Assembly (NCBI GenBank): GCA_025453595.1
Contig: JALOQB010000028.1
Location: 1 to 32,127, forward strand
Direction: 5' to 3'
Origin: Polyangiaceae bacterium
Lineage (GTDB): Bacteria > Myxococcota_A > Polyangia > Polyangiales > Polyangiaceae
DNA: 32,127 bases
Below the pieces are notes generated by a model. It was not told the DNA's origin, did not search any database, and saw only the letters and a list, made by a program, of their open reading frames with translations. Below are positions 15,497 to 24,143 of the stretch, one piece after another (the stretch's first letter is position 1; every line of letters starts with the position of its first letter). Made by a program: the position numbers and the translations under genes.

Positions 15497-17355
15497 TGTG
15501 CGGCATCCTCGCGGCCCTCACCCCCGAGGCCACGCCCCTCGATCTGGGGCCGGGCCTCCGCGCCCTGGCGCACCGGGGCCCCGACGGTCAGGGCCAGTTC
15601 TCCTCCCCCTGCGGGCGCCTGCACCTGGGCCACACCCGGCTCGCGCTCGTCGATCTGGCCGGCGGTCAGCAGCCATTCCACAGCGAGGATGGCCAGGTCT
15701 CCGCCGTCGTGAACGGCGAGTTCTACGGCGACCAGGGCCTGCGCCGCGCGCTGCTGGGCCGGGGCCATGCGCTCCGTTCGCGCTGCGACAGCGAGCTGCT
15801 GGTCCACCTCTACGAGGACCACGGGCTCGACGCGCTCCGCCTGCTGCGGGGCGAGTTCGCCTTCGTGCTCTGGGACCAGCGCCGCCGCCTGCTCTGGGCC
15901 GCTCGCGATCGCTTCGGCATCAAGCCCCTGGTCTACACCGAGCACCGCGGGACGCTGCTGCTGGCCTCCGAGGCCAAGGCGCTGCTGGCCCTCGGCGCCC
16001 CGGCCGCCTGGGACGTCGAGGCCTTCTTCCAGGCCGCCAGCCTCCAGTACCTGCCCCCGGATCGGACCCTCTTTGACCGGATCCGCACCCTCCCCCCCGG
16101 CCACCAGCTCCTCGCCGGAACCGGGCCCCTCCGCTTCGCGCCCTACTGGGATATGGATTATCCCTACAGCAACGAGGAGGGCGACGACGAGGGGCTGAGC
16201 GCGGAGCTGGGGCGCCGGCTGGACGAGGCGGTCGAGCTGCGGCTGCGGGGGGACGAGGCGGTGGCCTGCCAGCTGAGCGGGGGCATCGACTCGGCGGCGG
16301 TGCTGGCGGCGGCGGCGCGGGCCTCTTCCCGGCCTGTGCCGGCCTTCACGCTCTCCTTCGAGGGCGGCTACGACGAGGCGGATCGGGCCGAGGAGATCGC
16401 GCGCTTCGTGGGCGCAGCGCACCACCGGGTCGACGCGAGCGCCGGGGCGCTTGCGGGGGCCTTCGAGGCCGCGGTGCTGGCCGGCGAGGGCCTGGCGATC
16501 AACGGCCACATCGCGGCCAAGCACCTGCTGCTGCGGGCGATCCGCGAGGCCGGCTACAAGGTGGCGCTGACGGGGGAAGGCGCCGACGAGGTGCTGGCCG
16601 GGTACGCCCACCTGCGGGCCGACCTCGCGGGCACCACCAGGGCGCTGGAGGCCAGCAACCAGGCGTCCGCGGGGCTGATGCTGCCCTCCGGCGCGACGCT
16701 GCCCCTGGGGGCCATCGAAGGGGCGCTGGGCTTCGTGCCGACCTGGCTCCAGGCCAAGGGCTCCCTGGGGTTCCGGCTCCACGGCCTGCTCCGGGACGAA
16801 GTACGGGGCCAGCTGCGAGGCCATGACCCGGCGGCGACGCTCCTGGCCAGCTTCGACGTCGAGGGCCAGCTCCGGGGGCGAGGTCGGGTGGAGCAGGCGC
16901 TCTACCTCTGGACCAGGCTTGCGCTGGGGGGCTACATCCTGCGGACCCTCGGCGACGCGCAGGAGATGGCTCATGGCGTGGAGGGTCGCGTCCCTTTCCT
17001 GGATCACGAGCTGTTCGCGTGGCTGCGGCAGGTGGCGATGGGGCACAAGATCCGGGACGGCGTCGAGAAGCACCTGCTACGGCGCTCCCAGCGCGGGCGC
17101 CTGCCCCCCTCGGTCCTGACCCGCGAGAAGCACCCGCTGGTGGCGCCTCCCCTCGACGGTCCTCTGCTGTCCCTGGCCAACGATCTGCTCCGGGGGCCTG
17201 CGCTACGAGCTTCCCCGCTCTTCGACCCGCCCCGCGTCCTCGCCCTCCTGGACGCGCTCCCCCGGCAACCCCTGGAGCACCGCAAGCTGCTGGACCCGGT
17301 GCTCTACCTGATCCTGTCCTCCACCGTCCTGACCCGCGGCTACGCCCTCTCCTGA
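15496..17355 (+). CDS. asnB: Asparagine synthase (glutamine-hydrolysing) family protein
   Basis: A 619-residue class II amidotransferase plus synthetase. Start ATG 15496 puts Cys at position 2 (MCGILAAL), the N-terminal nucleophile that hydrolyses glutamine; HRGPDGQG and NGEFYG follow. The synthetase half has the PPi loop SGGIDS (261-266) for ATP, then LTGEGADE and VEGRVPFLDHEL. Length is usual for AsnB (about 550-650). The region just before GEGADE reads GLAINGHIAAKHLL, unlike ordinary AsnB, and the coupling to a dehydrogenase-like gene suggests amidation of a specialised substrate rather than only aspartate; this is inference. The enzyme is cytoplasmic. The 200 bases after the stop show no gene I can support. 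Confidence 0.88.
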   Translation: MCGILAALTPEATPLDLGPGLRALAHRGPDGQGQFSSPCGRLHLGHTRLALVDLAGGQQPFHSEDGQVSAVVNGEFYGDQGLRRALLGRGHALRSRCDSELLVHLYEDHGLDALRLLRGEFAFVLWDQRRRLLWAARDRFGIKPLVYTEHRGTLLLASEAKALLALGAPAAWDVEAFFQAASLQYLPPDRTLFDRIRTLPPGHQLLAGTGPLRFAPYWDMDYPYSNEEGDDEGLSAELGRRLDEAVELRLRGDEAVACQLSGGIDSAAVLAAAARASSRPVPAFTLSFEGGYDEADRAEEIARFVGAAHHRVDASAGALAGAFEAAVLAGEGLAINGHIAAKHLLLRAIREAGYKVALTGEGADEVLAGYAHLRADLAGTTRALEASNQASAGLMLPSGATLPLGAIEGALGFVPTWLQAKGSLGFRLHGLLRDEVRGQLRGHDPAATLLASFDVEGQLRGRGRVEQALYLWTRLALGGYILRTLGDAQEMAHGVEGRVPFLDHELFAWLRQVAMGHKIRDGVEKHLLRRSQRGRLPPSVLTREKHPLVAPPLDGPLLSLANDLLRGPALRASPLFDPPRVLALLDALPRQPLEHRKLLDPVLYLILSSTVLTRGYALS

Positions 17356-17556
17356 ACGCCCCCCCGAGGCCCCGGAACCCCTGCGCCAGGCCCCCTTTTC
17401 ACCCGCCTGGAACGGTCCTCACCTCGCTGCTGCCATCAAGTGCTGTGGATGCTCCTGCCCTACGGCCTACGGCTTCCTCGGGGGTTTCCCTGGGGTCTCT
17501 GCGCTGGCTTCCTTGCCCCGGCAGAGCGCGGGCGATCTTCTCTCTTTGCTGATGCC

Positions 17557-17753
17557 ATGGAGGAATCCCTCTCGCAGCACGACCACGACCCCACCGTTTA
17601 CCCTGTTACCGACGACATGGGCACCTCCTCCTTCGAGATTACGCGGTGGCGCCACGAAAGTACGAGGAATTGGGGGCGCAGGAGCTGGTGGTGTACGACC
17701 CGCAGTTCGAGCACCGCGAGGGGGTCAAGCGACGCAAGGCCTGGCCTCCCTGA
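17557..17753 (+). pseudogene. Remnant of a Uma2-family (DUF820) endonuclease gene
   Basis: Two pieces of a Uma2-type protein lie close together in different frames. The first, from ATG 17557, reads MEESLSQHDHDPTVYPVTDD and MGTSSFE, the typical N-terminus of this PD-(D/E)XK-like family in myxobacteria. The second, 17652-17753 in another frame, reads RKYEELGAQELVVYDPQFE, close to the family's 'kY..lGv.ElvvfDP.f' segment, and stops at TGA 17751. Most of the roughly 200-residue protein between them, and the end, are missing, so an internal deletion plus frame change has killed the gene. Family recognition is from memory of the pattern. It sits at the start of a lower-GC patch. Confidence 0.6.
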
Positions 17754-17793
17754 CGAAGCCGGCGCTGACTTTGTCACTTCTATCCCGAGATCG

Positions 17794-18597
17794 CTACATC
17801 GCCTTCGTCGAAAACACAAGCCGCTGAAGCGCCCGCTCCGAACCGTTGTTTGTAAGGATCTTGATGGCGTCAACAGGGCCCTTTTCGATGGTGAAGTGCA
17901 CATGATAGGTCTCTGTCTCCGGGTGCCAGGTGGCGTAGGTATTCGCCAGTTCCCAGTACCAGACACCGTTCATGCGATACCCGTAACACATCGTATAGTA
18001 CTCGTTCGGTTCGGGCTCAGAACCGTCCGATGGCGTTGCAGTGAAGCTAGAAAGAGTCAGGTCCACGGATTTGACCCAGGCCGGGTCTCCCGCCGGGAGT
18101 TCAACAGGGCCAAGGTGTTTCACATCCAGCCCGCAAGCACCTCCAAGTTCATAGGAACGGATCGTTTTGGCGTTCAACTTACCTTCATGCATACTCCAGC
18201 CCTGAGAAGGCTTTTTGAATATCTGCACCTTGCTCTGAAGATCCAGGGCAAATCGAAGATTCAGAGCGTTGCCAATGTCCAAACCTTCCTTCACCGTAAA
18301 ATCCTGGAAGAGCATGGTGAACTCTCCTTCGGGAGAAGGTTGAGGGGAGGTGGTGGCCGAGGCGGTGGGGATCGTGGTGGTGGCCGAGGCGGTGGGAGTC
18401 GTGGTGGCAGTGGTGGTGGCGGAGGGGTTCGAGGAAGCAGAAGGTTGAGGTGAAGGGTCGCTTCCTCGCGCGTCCGTCCCTTCCAGGGAAGAGCCTGAAC
18501 AGGCCCCCACGACCGCCATGAGGACCACCATGCGCAGAGGTTTCATCTTCATCAGCTTGATCTCCTTGAACATGTTCGAACCAATCTTCTTGCTCAT
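17794..18597 (-). CDS. Lipoprotein of unknown function
   Basis: A 267-residue lipoprotein if it starts at ATG 18597. The signal region contains MKMKPLRMVVLMAVVGAC, with the lipobox VGAC. A long Thr/Ala/Pro/Ser linker follows (repeats like TATTTPTAS; an in-frame ~27-bp DNA repeat at about 18355-18430). The globular part has many aromatic and charged residues and four or so Cys, and matches no family I know. The start choice is open: ATG 18597 overlaps the preceding lipoprotein frame's TGA as ATGA, suggesting coupling, while ATG 18552 is preceded by AAGGAG at 9 bases and would give a shorter, cleaner signal peptide. G+C is clearly lower than in the flanking genes, so transfer is possible. Confidence 0.75.
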   Translation of the reverse strand: MSKKIGSNMFKEIKLMKMKPLRMVVLMAVVGACSGSSLEGTDARGSDPSPQPSASSNPSATTTATTTPTASATTTIPTASATTSPQPSPEGEFTMLFQDFTVKEGLDIGNALNLRFALDLQSKVQIFKKPSQGWSMHEGKLNAKTIRSYELGGACGLDVKHLGPVELPAGDPAWVKSVDLTLSSFTATPSDGSEPEPNEYYTMCYGYRMNGVWYWELANTYATWHPETETYHVHFTIEKGPVDAIKILTNNGSERALQRLVFSTKAM

Positions 18598-19531
18598 GGG
18601 TCCACCTTCAGGCAGGAAGCAGAGGCCGAGATGGGAACGGCCGTGCCCCCCGGAGCAAAGGTCTTGAGGCGAATATCGCTGGATGGACCCACATAAATTT
18701 GCGCATAAGCCTGGATGGCCTCCCGTCTAACCCCGACAGCGGAGCCTGGCACGTCCACGAAACCCGTCCACGTCCACGAAACCCGTCCACGTCCACGAAA
18801 CCCGTCCACGTCCACGGAACCCGTCCACGTGGCCGTGGCCGTGGCCGTGGACGTGAACGGTGAGATGGGGAACGCCTCTCCTGTCGGGGTTCGACGAGAG
18901 GCCGGCGGGCGAAATCCAGGGATAATAGTTGCTGGCTGCAGGGTTGTTTTGCGTGGAAATCCTGGGTGCGATCACGCTCCCCGAAAGGGTACCCAGTGCC
19001 TGGAAAAAGCAGGTGGCGCCCGTGTTCTTGTTGTGCGCAATCATGGCAATATCGCCAAACTGGTTGGGACCATTTCCTTGCTTGCGACAATGTGCAACGA
19101 TGTAGATCCCATCCGGGGCACCGGAAACGGGGTTGATGCCACGACGTAGAACCCTGAACTTGCTCCCCGGGTCACACTTTCCATTCAGTACATTGGGAGC
19201 GTCGCAAAAAACTCCGTCATCTTCATCTCCATAAACGGTGCCTTCATTCCCCGGGATAGAGCCACTTTCGCATTCAAAACCTGGAATTTCGACCCCTCCC
19301 ATGGCGTCCTTGCATCGATCTGCTTGTTGCCAGAGGGTTTCTTCTGCAACAAGGCATGCAGCACGCAGCGAAGAGACCGCACTCTTGACCGTGCTCAGTT
19401 CTTCTTCTTGCTCGGGGGGTGTGACGGGTGCTCCCTCAGAAGAACACGAAGCCCCGAGCAGGGTCATCACACTAAGAGCGAGGAGCGAGGAGCGAGGAGC
19501 GAGGAGCGAGGAGCTTCCGACTTTGTATCAT
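18594..19531 (-). CDS. Lipoprotein gene broken by two out-of-frame tandem-repeat tracts (probably phase-variable)
   Basis: The uninterrupted central frame is 19470-18727, but its first possible starts (GTG 19470, ATG 19467) leave only 7-8 residues before the lipobox Cys in TLLGASC, too short for a signal peptide. An ATG at 19531 opens a proper signal (MIQSRKLLAP…) but runs into TAG at 19474-19472 after 19 codons, because a 7-bp repeat lies between. Removing one copy (or adding two) joins it to VMTLLGASC and makes a normal signal with Cys27. At the other end a 19-bp repeat shifts the frame to an early stop at 18727; one copy fewer would lead to the frame that reads YVGPSSDIRLKTFAPGGTA and stops at 18594, where TGA overlaps the next ATG (ATGA). 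The mature protein has several Cys and acidic runs (YGDEDDGVFC); function unknown. I describe the gene from 19531 to 18594 as one damaged or switched-off unit. Confidence 0.65.
18717..18903. repeat. Inverted repeat pair flanking the 19-bp repeat tract
   Basis: A 23-bp arm at 18717-18739 (begins GGCCTCCCGTC) and its near-complement at 18881-18903 match at 21 of 23 positions. Between them lie the 19-bp tandem repeats and three GTGGCC units. The whole ~187-bp block sits inside the lipoprotein gene. It could be a small non-autonomous insertion or an in-place expansion; I see no clear target-site duplication. Confidence 0.75.
18750..18828. repeat. 19-bp tandem repeat, about four copies
   Basis: The unit GAAACCCGTCCACGTCCAC occurs at 18759-18777, 18778-18796 and 18797-18815 exactly, with a variant partial copy at 18816-18828 (GGAACCC…) and a partial one before. 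Nineteen is 1 modulo 3, so each gain or loss shifts the reading frame of the lipoprotein gene. On the coding strand three units encode a 19-residue peptide period seen as GFRGRGR / VSWTWT / GFVDVD. Confidence 0.9.
19476..19514. repeat. 7-bp tandem repeat in signal-peptide codons
   Basis: Five exact copies of GAGCGAG (19476-19510) plus a partial GAGC (19511-19514). On the minus strand the unit is CTCGCTC/GCTCCTC, three units encoding the heptad APRSSLL, which suits the hydrophobic core of a signal peptide. Seven is 1 modulo 3, so copy number sets whether the ATG at 19531 is in frame with the lipoprotein. Confidence 0.9.
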
Positions 19532-19671
19532 CCTCCACACCTACCGGGTCAAACCAGCATGGGTCAAGAAACTTTGTCTCGGTATGGAACAAAAGGAAAA
19601 GGCAAACCGCCTGATGCTTGCTTGTAATCCTACAAATCAAGAGGGGTATCGATGGCGAAGCAGAAAATAGA

Positions 19672-19688
19672 TGTTTCGTAAAGAAACA
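19672..19688. promoter_or_regulatory. Dyad TGTTTC-N5-GAAACA between the lipoprotein gene and uvrA
   Basis: A perfect 6-bp inverted repeat with a 5-base centre in the 278-base divergent gap (19532-19809) that must hold promoters for both uvrA and the lipoprotein gene. It could be an operator, including an SOS-type site given uvrA, but I cannot match it to a known LexA box. A lone TTGACA lies at 19729-19734 without a convincing -10. Nothing else is recognisable in the gap. Confidence 0.35.
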
Positions 19689-19809
19689 ACTTTGCCACAG
19701 AGGTCACCCTGGAAGGTCAAAAAGAACCTTGACAGGGGGTGATGACATTCTGAGCCCCGGGGGAAGGCGGGGGTGGAAACACTGAACAGAGGCATAGTAA
19801 CGAGAGGGG

Positions 19810-22668
19810 ATGGAGAAGGCGGCAACGAGGGCGCAGGAGCCGGCGAGCATCGAGATCACGGGGGCGCGGGAGCACAACCTGGACGTGCCGAGGCTGTCGG
19901 TGCCCAAGAACCGGCTGGTGGTGTTCACGGGGCCGAGCGGCTCGGGGAAGTCGTCGCTGGCGTTTGACACGCTCTACGCGGAGGGGCAGCGGCGCTACGT
20001 CGAGAGCCTGAGCGCCTATGCGCGGCAGTTTTTGGGGCAGCTGGAGCGGCCGAGCGTGGAGCGGCTGCAGGGGCTGTCGCCGACGATCGCGATCGAGCAG
20101 AAGAGCGCGTCGGGGAACCCGCGGTCGACGGTGGGGACGATCACCGAGATCTACGATTACATGAGGGTGCTGTGGGCGCGGGTGGGGGTGCAGCACTGCC
20201 CGAGCTGCGGCAAGGTGGTGCAGGCGCAGACGGCGGAGCGCATCTGCGAGCAGATCCTGGCGATGCCGGCGGGGGCGAAGGCGACGGTGGTGGCGCCGCT
20301 GATGGAGCACCGCAAGGGGGAGCATGCGCGGCTGTGGGAAGAGCTCAGGGAGCGAGGGTTCGCCCGGGTGATGGTCGACGGGGCCGTGCACAGCCTGGAG
20401 AGCCCGCCGAAGCTGGACAAGAAGAAGAAGCACTCGATCGGCATCGCGGTGGACCGGCTGACGCTGGGCAAGGCCGAGCGGGGGCGGCTCACCGACAGCG
20501 TGGAGACGGCGCTGCGGGAGGGCGGGGGCGAGCTGCTGCTGCACGTCGAGGGGGAGCCGGAGCCGCGGCGCTTCAGCCAGGCCAGGGCCTGCTGTGGGAT
20601 GGCGTTCCCGCGGGTTGGTCCCCAGCACTTTTCCTTCAACGGGCCGCTGGGCATGTGCCCCTCGTGCCATGGCCTGGGCGAGAACGTGGAGCCCGATCCG
20701 GAGCTGATCATCCCGGATCCATCGCGGACGATCCGGGACGGGGCCATCGCCCCCTGGGCCTCGGCCATGGAGCGAGGGGAGGGCTGGACCTTCCGCATCA
20801 TCGACACGATGGCGCAGGCCTGCGATGTCGACCTCGATGTGCCCTGGAACAAGCTGCCGAAGAAGAAGCGCGAGATCGTGCTGTTCGGGCTTGGTGGCGA
20901 GAAGCTGCAGGTGAGCTGGGGGTCGGCGAAGAGCGGCAACCACGGGACCTTCGGGGTGCGCTTCGAGGGCGTGATCCCGTCGATGGAGCGGCGCTACCAC
21001 GAGACGACCTCGGAGCTGGCCCGGGAGCATTACCGGAAGTTCTGCCGTCAGGTCCGCTGCGCGGCCTGCGGGGGCCAGCGGCTCCGCCCCGAGAGCCTGG
21101 CGGTCCGGGTCAGCGGCGCCGGCATCGCCGAGGTGACCCGCCGCTCGGTGGACGAGGCCGTCACGTTCTTCCAGGGCCTCTCCCTCGCCGGCAACGACGC
21201 GCTGATCGCGGAGGGGGTCCTGCGGGAGATCAACGCGCGCCTCGGCTTCCTGGTCAACGTGGGGCTGGGGTACCTGACCCTCGACCGCGCGGGCCCCACC
21301 CTCAGCGGCGGCGAGGCCCAGCGGATCCGCCTCGCCAGCCAGCTCGGCAGCGAGCTCTCCGGCGTCATGTACGTGCTCGACGAGCCCAGCATCGGCCTCC
21401 ACCCGCGGGACAACCGGCGCCTGATCTCCACGCTGGAGCGCCTCCGCGACCTGGGCAACACGGTCCTGGTGGTCGAGCACGACGAGGAGACCATGCTCGC
21501 CTCCGACTGGATCATCGACTTTGGCCCCGGCGCCGGCGCCGAGGGCGGCAAGGTGCTCTTCAGCGGCACCCCGGCCCAGATCCTCGCCGCCGAGGGGAGC
21601 GTCACCGGCGACTACCTGGCAGGGCGCCGCCGCATCGACATCCCCTCCGCGCGGCGCAAGCCCCGGGACTGGCTCTGGATCCGGGGCGCCCGGGAGCACA
21701 ACCTCAGGGGGATCGACGTCAAGATCCCCCTCGGGGTCCTCTGCGCGGTGACCGGGGTGAGCGGCGCCGGCAAGAGCTCCCTGGTGAACGGGATCCTGCT
21801 GCCCGCCCTGGGCAAGCTGCTGCACCGCGCCACCGAGCCCGTCGGCGCCCACGACCGCATCGAGAACCTGGAGGCCATCGACCGGTGCATCGCCATCGAC
21901 CAGCAGCCCATCGGCCGCATGCCTCGCTCCAACCCGGCGACGTACACCAAGGCCTTCGACCTGATCCGCGAATTCTTCGCCCAGCTCCCGGAGGCCCGGG
22001 CCCGCGGCTTCGACGCCGGGCGCTTCTCCTTCAACGTCAAGGGCGGGCGCTGCGAGGGGTGCCAGGGCGGCGGCGTCGTCCGCGTCGAGATGCACTTCCT
22101 CGCCGACGTCTTCATCACCTGCGAGACCTGCGGCGGCGGCCGCTACAACGCCCAGACCCTCTCGGTCCGCTACAGGGGGCACAGCATCGCCGACGTGCTC
22201 CAGATGCGGGTCTCCGACGCGCTCCAGCTCTTCGAGAAGCACCCCCAGCTCTCCCGGATCCTCCATACACTCCAGGACGTGGGCCTGGGCTACATGCAGC
22301 TAGGTCAAACAGCACCCACCCTGAGCGGCGGGGAAGCGCAGCGGGTGAAGCTGAGCCGGGAGCTGAGCAAGTCGCAGACGGGGAACGCGCTGTACGTGCT
22401 GGACGAGCCGACGACGGGGCTTCATTTCGAGGACGTGAGGCGGCTGCTGGGGGTGCTGGAGCGGCTGGTGGAGGCGGGGAACACGGTGCTGGTGGTGGAG
22501 CACAACCTGGACGTGATCAAGCGAGCGGACTGGGTGATCGATCTGGGCCCGGAGGGGGGCTCGGGGGGGGGCGAGCTGATCGCGCAGGGGACGCCGGAGC
22601 AGGTGGCGCGGAGCAAGCGATCGTACACGGGGCAGGCGCTGAGGCCGCTGCTGGACCGAGGGGTCTAG
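19810..22668 (+). CDS. uvrA: UvrA, excinuclease ABC subunit A
   Basis: A 952-residue, full-length UvrA, the damage-recognition ATPase of nucleotide excision repair, which loads UvrB at lesions. It has two ABC-type ATPase modules: Walker A GPSGSGKSS near residue 40 and GVSGAGKSS near 655; ABC signatures LSGGEAQRI and LSGGEAQRV; Walker B VLDEPSIGLHPRD and VLDEPTTGLH. Between the first Walker A and its signature lie the UvrB-binding region (…VLWARVGVQHCPSCGK) and zinc-finger Cys pairs; the C-terminal zinc module is GRCEGCQGGG…CETCGGGRYN. Length and motifs are those of ordinary bacterial UvrA1. Start ATG 19810 follows GAGAGGGG. The stop TAG shares the palindrome CTAG with the stop of the convergent ATPase gene. 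Confidence 0.97.
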   Translation: MEKAATRAQEPASIEITGAREHNLDVPRLSVPKNRLVVFTGPSGSGKSSLAFDTLYAEGQRRYVESLSAYARQFLGQLERPSVERLQGLSPTIAIEQKSASGNPRSTVGTITEIYDYMRVLWARVGVQHCPSCGKVVQAQTAERICEQILAMPAGAKATVVAPLMEHRKGEHARLWEELRERGFARVMVDGAVHSLESPPKLDKKKKHSIGIAVDRLTLGKAERGRLTDSVETALREGGGELLLHVEGEPEPRRFSQARACCGMAFPRVGPQHFSFNGPLGMCPSCHGLGENVEPDPELIIPDPSRTIRDGAIAPWASAMERGEGWTFRIIDTMAQACDVDLDVPWNKLPKKKREIVLFGLGGEKLQVSWGSAKSGNHGTFGVRFEGVIPSMERRYHETTSELAREHYRKFCRQVRCAACGGQRLRPESLAVRVSGAGIAEVTRRSVDEAVTFFQGLSLAGNDALIAEGVLREINARLGFLVNVGLGYLTLDRAGPTLSGGEAQRIRLASQLGSELSGVMYVLDEPSIGLHPRDNRRLISTLERLRDLGNTVLVVEHDEETMLASDWIIDFGPGAGAEGGKVLFSGTPAQILAAEGSVTGDYLAGRRRIDIPSARRKPRDWLWIRGAREHNLRGIDVKIPLGVLCAVTGVSGAGKSSLVNGILLPALGKLLHRATEPVGAHDRIENLEAIDRCIAIDQQPIGRMPRSNPATYTKAFDLIREFFAQLPEARARGFDAGRFSFNVKGGRCEGCQGGGVVRVEMHFLADVFITCETCGGGRYNAQTLSVRYRGHSIADVLQMRVSDALQLFEKHPQLSRILHTLQDVGLGYMQLGQTAPTLSGGEAQRVKLSRELSKSQTGNALYVLDEPTTGLHFEDVRRLLGVLERLVEAGNTVLVVEHNLDVIKRADWVIDLGPEGGSGGGELIAQGTPEQVARSKRSYTGQALRPLLDRGV

Positions 22669-24038
22669 ACGCGGCCGACGGCGAGGACCTCGCCGGTGGC
22701 GAGGCGAGAGACGCGGGCGATGATGGGGGGGTTGTCGACGATGCTGGTGGCGCGGGTCTCGATCTCGGCGATGCGGACGGAGATGCCGGCGAGGGAGAGC
22801 GAACGAGGGGTCTCGGGCCAGCCCAGCAGGTGACCGTCGCGGTTGATCAGGTTGGCCCGGGTCGTCTCGTAGAGGACCACGCTGACGCCGGCCTTCGCCA
22901 GGTGGCGCGTGAGGATGGCCAGGTTGTGCAGCCAGGTGGTGGGCTCGGTGAAGGTGGCGAGGGCGCGCAGGTCACCGAAGGCCACGGACCGGGGGAGGTT
23001 GCGCTCGAGGCGACCCCAGACCTGGGCCATCCAGGCGTCGCTGGAGAGGGGCGTCCCGCGGGCCTCATCGATCGAGGAAAGGGGGAGATGCAGCGGCCGC
23101 TCGCCCAGCTCGTGGCTGACGCGGAGCGCGGTGCGCACGACGGTCGCAGGGTCAGAGCCGTGGACGAAGGTGACCACGTCGCTGGAGGCCGTCCAGGAGA
23201 AGGGGCGGATCTCGCTCCAGCTACGGAAGCCGTGCAGCGTCCAGGAGGCATCTTGCACCGGGTAGGCGGACGAGAAGCCAGAGGTGTAGCTGCTGCCGGT
23301 GGGGTACACCCGCAGCCCGTCGTGCTCGATCTCGAACAGGTGAGGCCCGGGGAAGGAGCGCCCGAAGCGGTGCTTGGAGGGGTGGATCGTGCGCAGGGCA
23401 GACGAGCGCAGGTCGAGGCGAGAGGACTCGAAGCCCAGCTCGAGGACCGTGTCGACGGCGAAGCACCAGGGGGAAGGCTCCGACGAGGAGGTCTCTTCCA
23501 GGAAGATCACGCACCAGCCCATGCCTGCGGCGAGCTTGCACAGGCCATCGACGAGGGGTCGCGGCACCTCGCGGCCCAGCCGGTAGCCGCTGGTGAGGGA
23601 GTCGAGGACCAGCACGCGGGGGTGCCCGTCGAGGCGCTCGACCTCCAGGCGAAGCACCTCGAGGGAATCCCAGAGGTGCGCCGCCGGGTCCTCCGGATCG
23701 AGGGCCAGGGAGCCGCAGAACAACCGGCGCCCCCCGGCGTCTCCCTCGGGTCGCCGCAGATCCACGAAGCGAGGGGCCCCCTGGGGCCACGCGATCGAGG
23801 CGAGCTGGGCCTGGAGCTCGGTGGGGAGCAGCTCGATGCAGGCATAAAACACGTCGCCCTCCAGCGCGCGGGCCAGCGCGGAGGCGATCTGCAGCGCCAT
23901 CAGGCTCTTGCCGGCCCCGGGAGGCCCCCGCAGCACCACCGCCCCGGATGGAGGCGCGCCAGGGGCCCTGGAGAACAGGCGAAGCCCCCCGCCCAGCACC
24001 TGATCCAAGCCATGAATTCCTGTTGAACAGATCGTCAT
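22665..24038 (-). CDS. KaiC-like RecA-fold ATPase with an unassigned C-terminal domain
   Basis: A 457-residue protein from ATG 24038. The N-terminus MTICSTGIHGLDQVLGGGL is the KaiC/RadA-type opening, followed by Walker A GPPGAGKS (38-45) and a Walker B-like VLVLDSLTSG (D146). One RecA-like module occupies residues ~1-245. The C-terminal ~200 residues (…DVVTFVHGSDPATVVRTALRV…) look like a second alpha/beta domain without a second P-loop that I can see, and end with short beta strands. Single-KaiC-domain proteins in bacteria are often signalling or DNA-related ATPases; the role is unknown here. It ends on uvrA's stop, and its start faces a small acidic gene 105 bases away. Upstream open sequence in frame is not convincing coding. 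Confidence 0.8.
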   Translation of the reverse strand: MTICSTGIHGLDQVLGGGLRLFSRAPGAPPSGAVVLRGPPGAGKSLMALQIASALARALEGDVFYACIELLPTELQAQLASIAWPQGAPRFVDLRRPEGDAGGRRLFCGSLALDPEDPAAHLWDSLEVLRLEVERLDGHPRVLVLDSLTSGYRLGREVPRPLVDGLCKLAAGMGWCVIFLEETSSSEPSPWCFAVDTVLELGFESSRLDLRSSALRTIHPSKHRFGRSFPGPHLFEIEHDGLRVYPTGSSYTSGFSSAYPVQDASWTLHGFRSWSEIRPFSWTASSDVVTFVHGSDPATVVRTALRVSHELGERPLHLPLSSIDEARGTPLSSDAWMAQVWGRLERNLPRSVAFGDLRALATFTEPTTWLHNLAILTRHLAKAGVSVVLYETTRANLINRDGHLLGWPETPRSLSLAGISVRIAEIETRATSIVDNPPIIARVSRLATGEVLAVGRV

Positions 24039-24143
24039 GCGGCCCGACCAAGCACAGCACCCCTCGCCCCTGGCGTCGACCCCCTCGACCCACCAGGGCC
24101 CCCAAGCACGGCCCTTGCAGGGTCCGGTGGCAGGAGGTGCTCC

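Noticed and set aside
17440-18453. Plus-strand open frame across the Uma2 remnant and lipoprotein gene
   Set aside because: Only its first part (from 17557) resembles a known family; the rest is antisense to the clearly coding lipoprotein gene and ends in Gly/Arg repeats.
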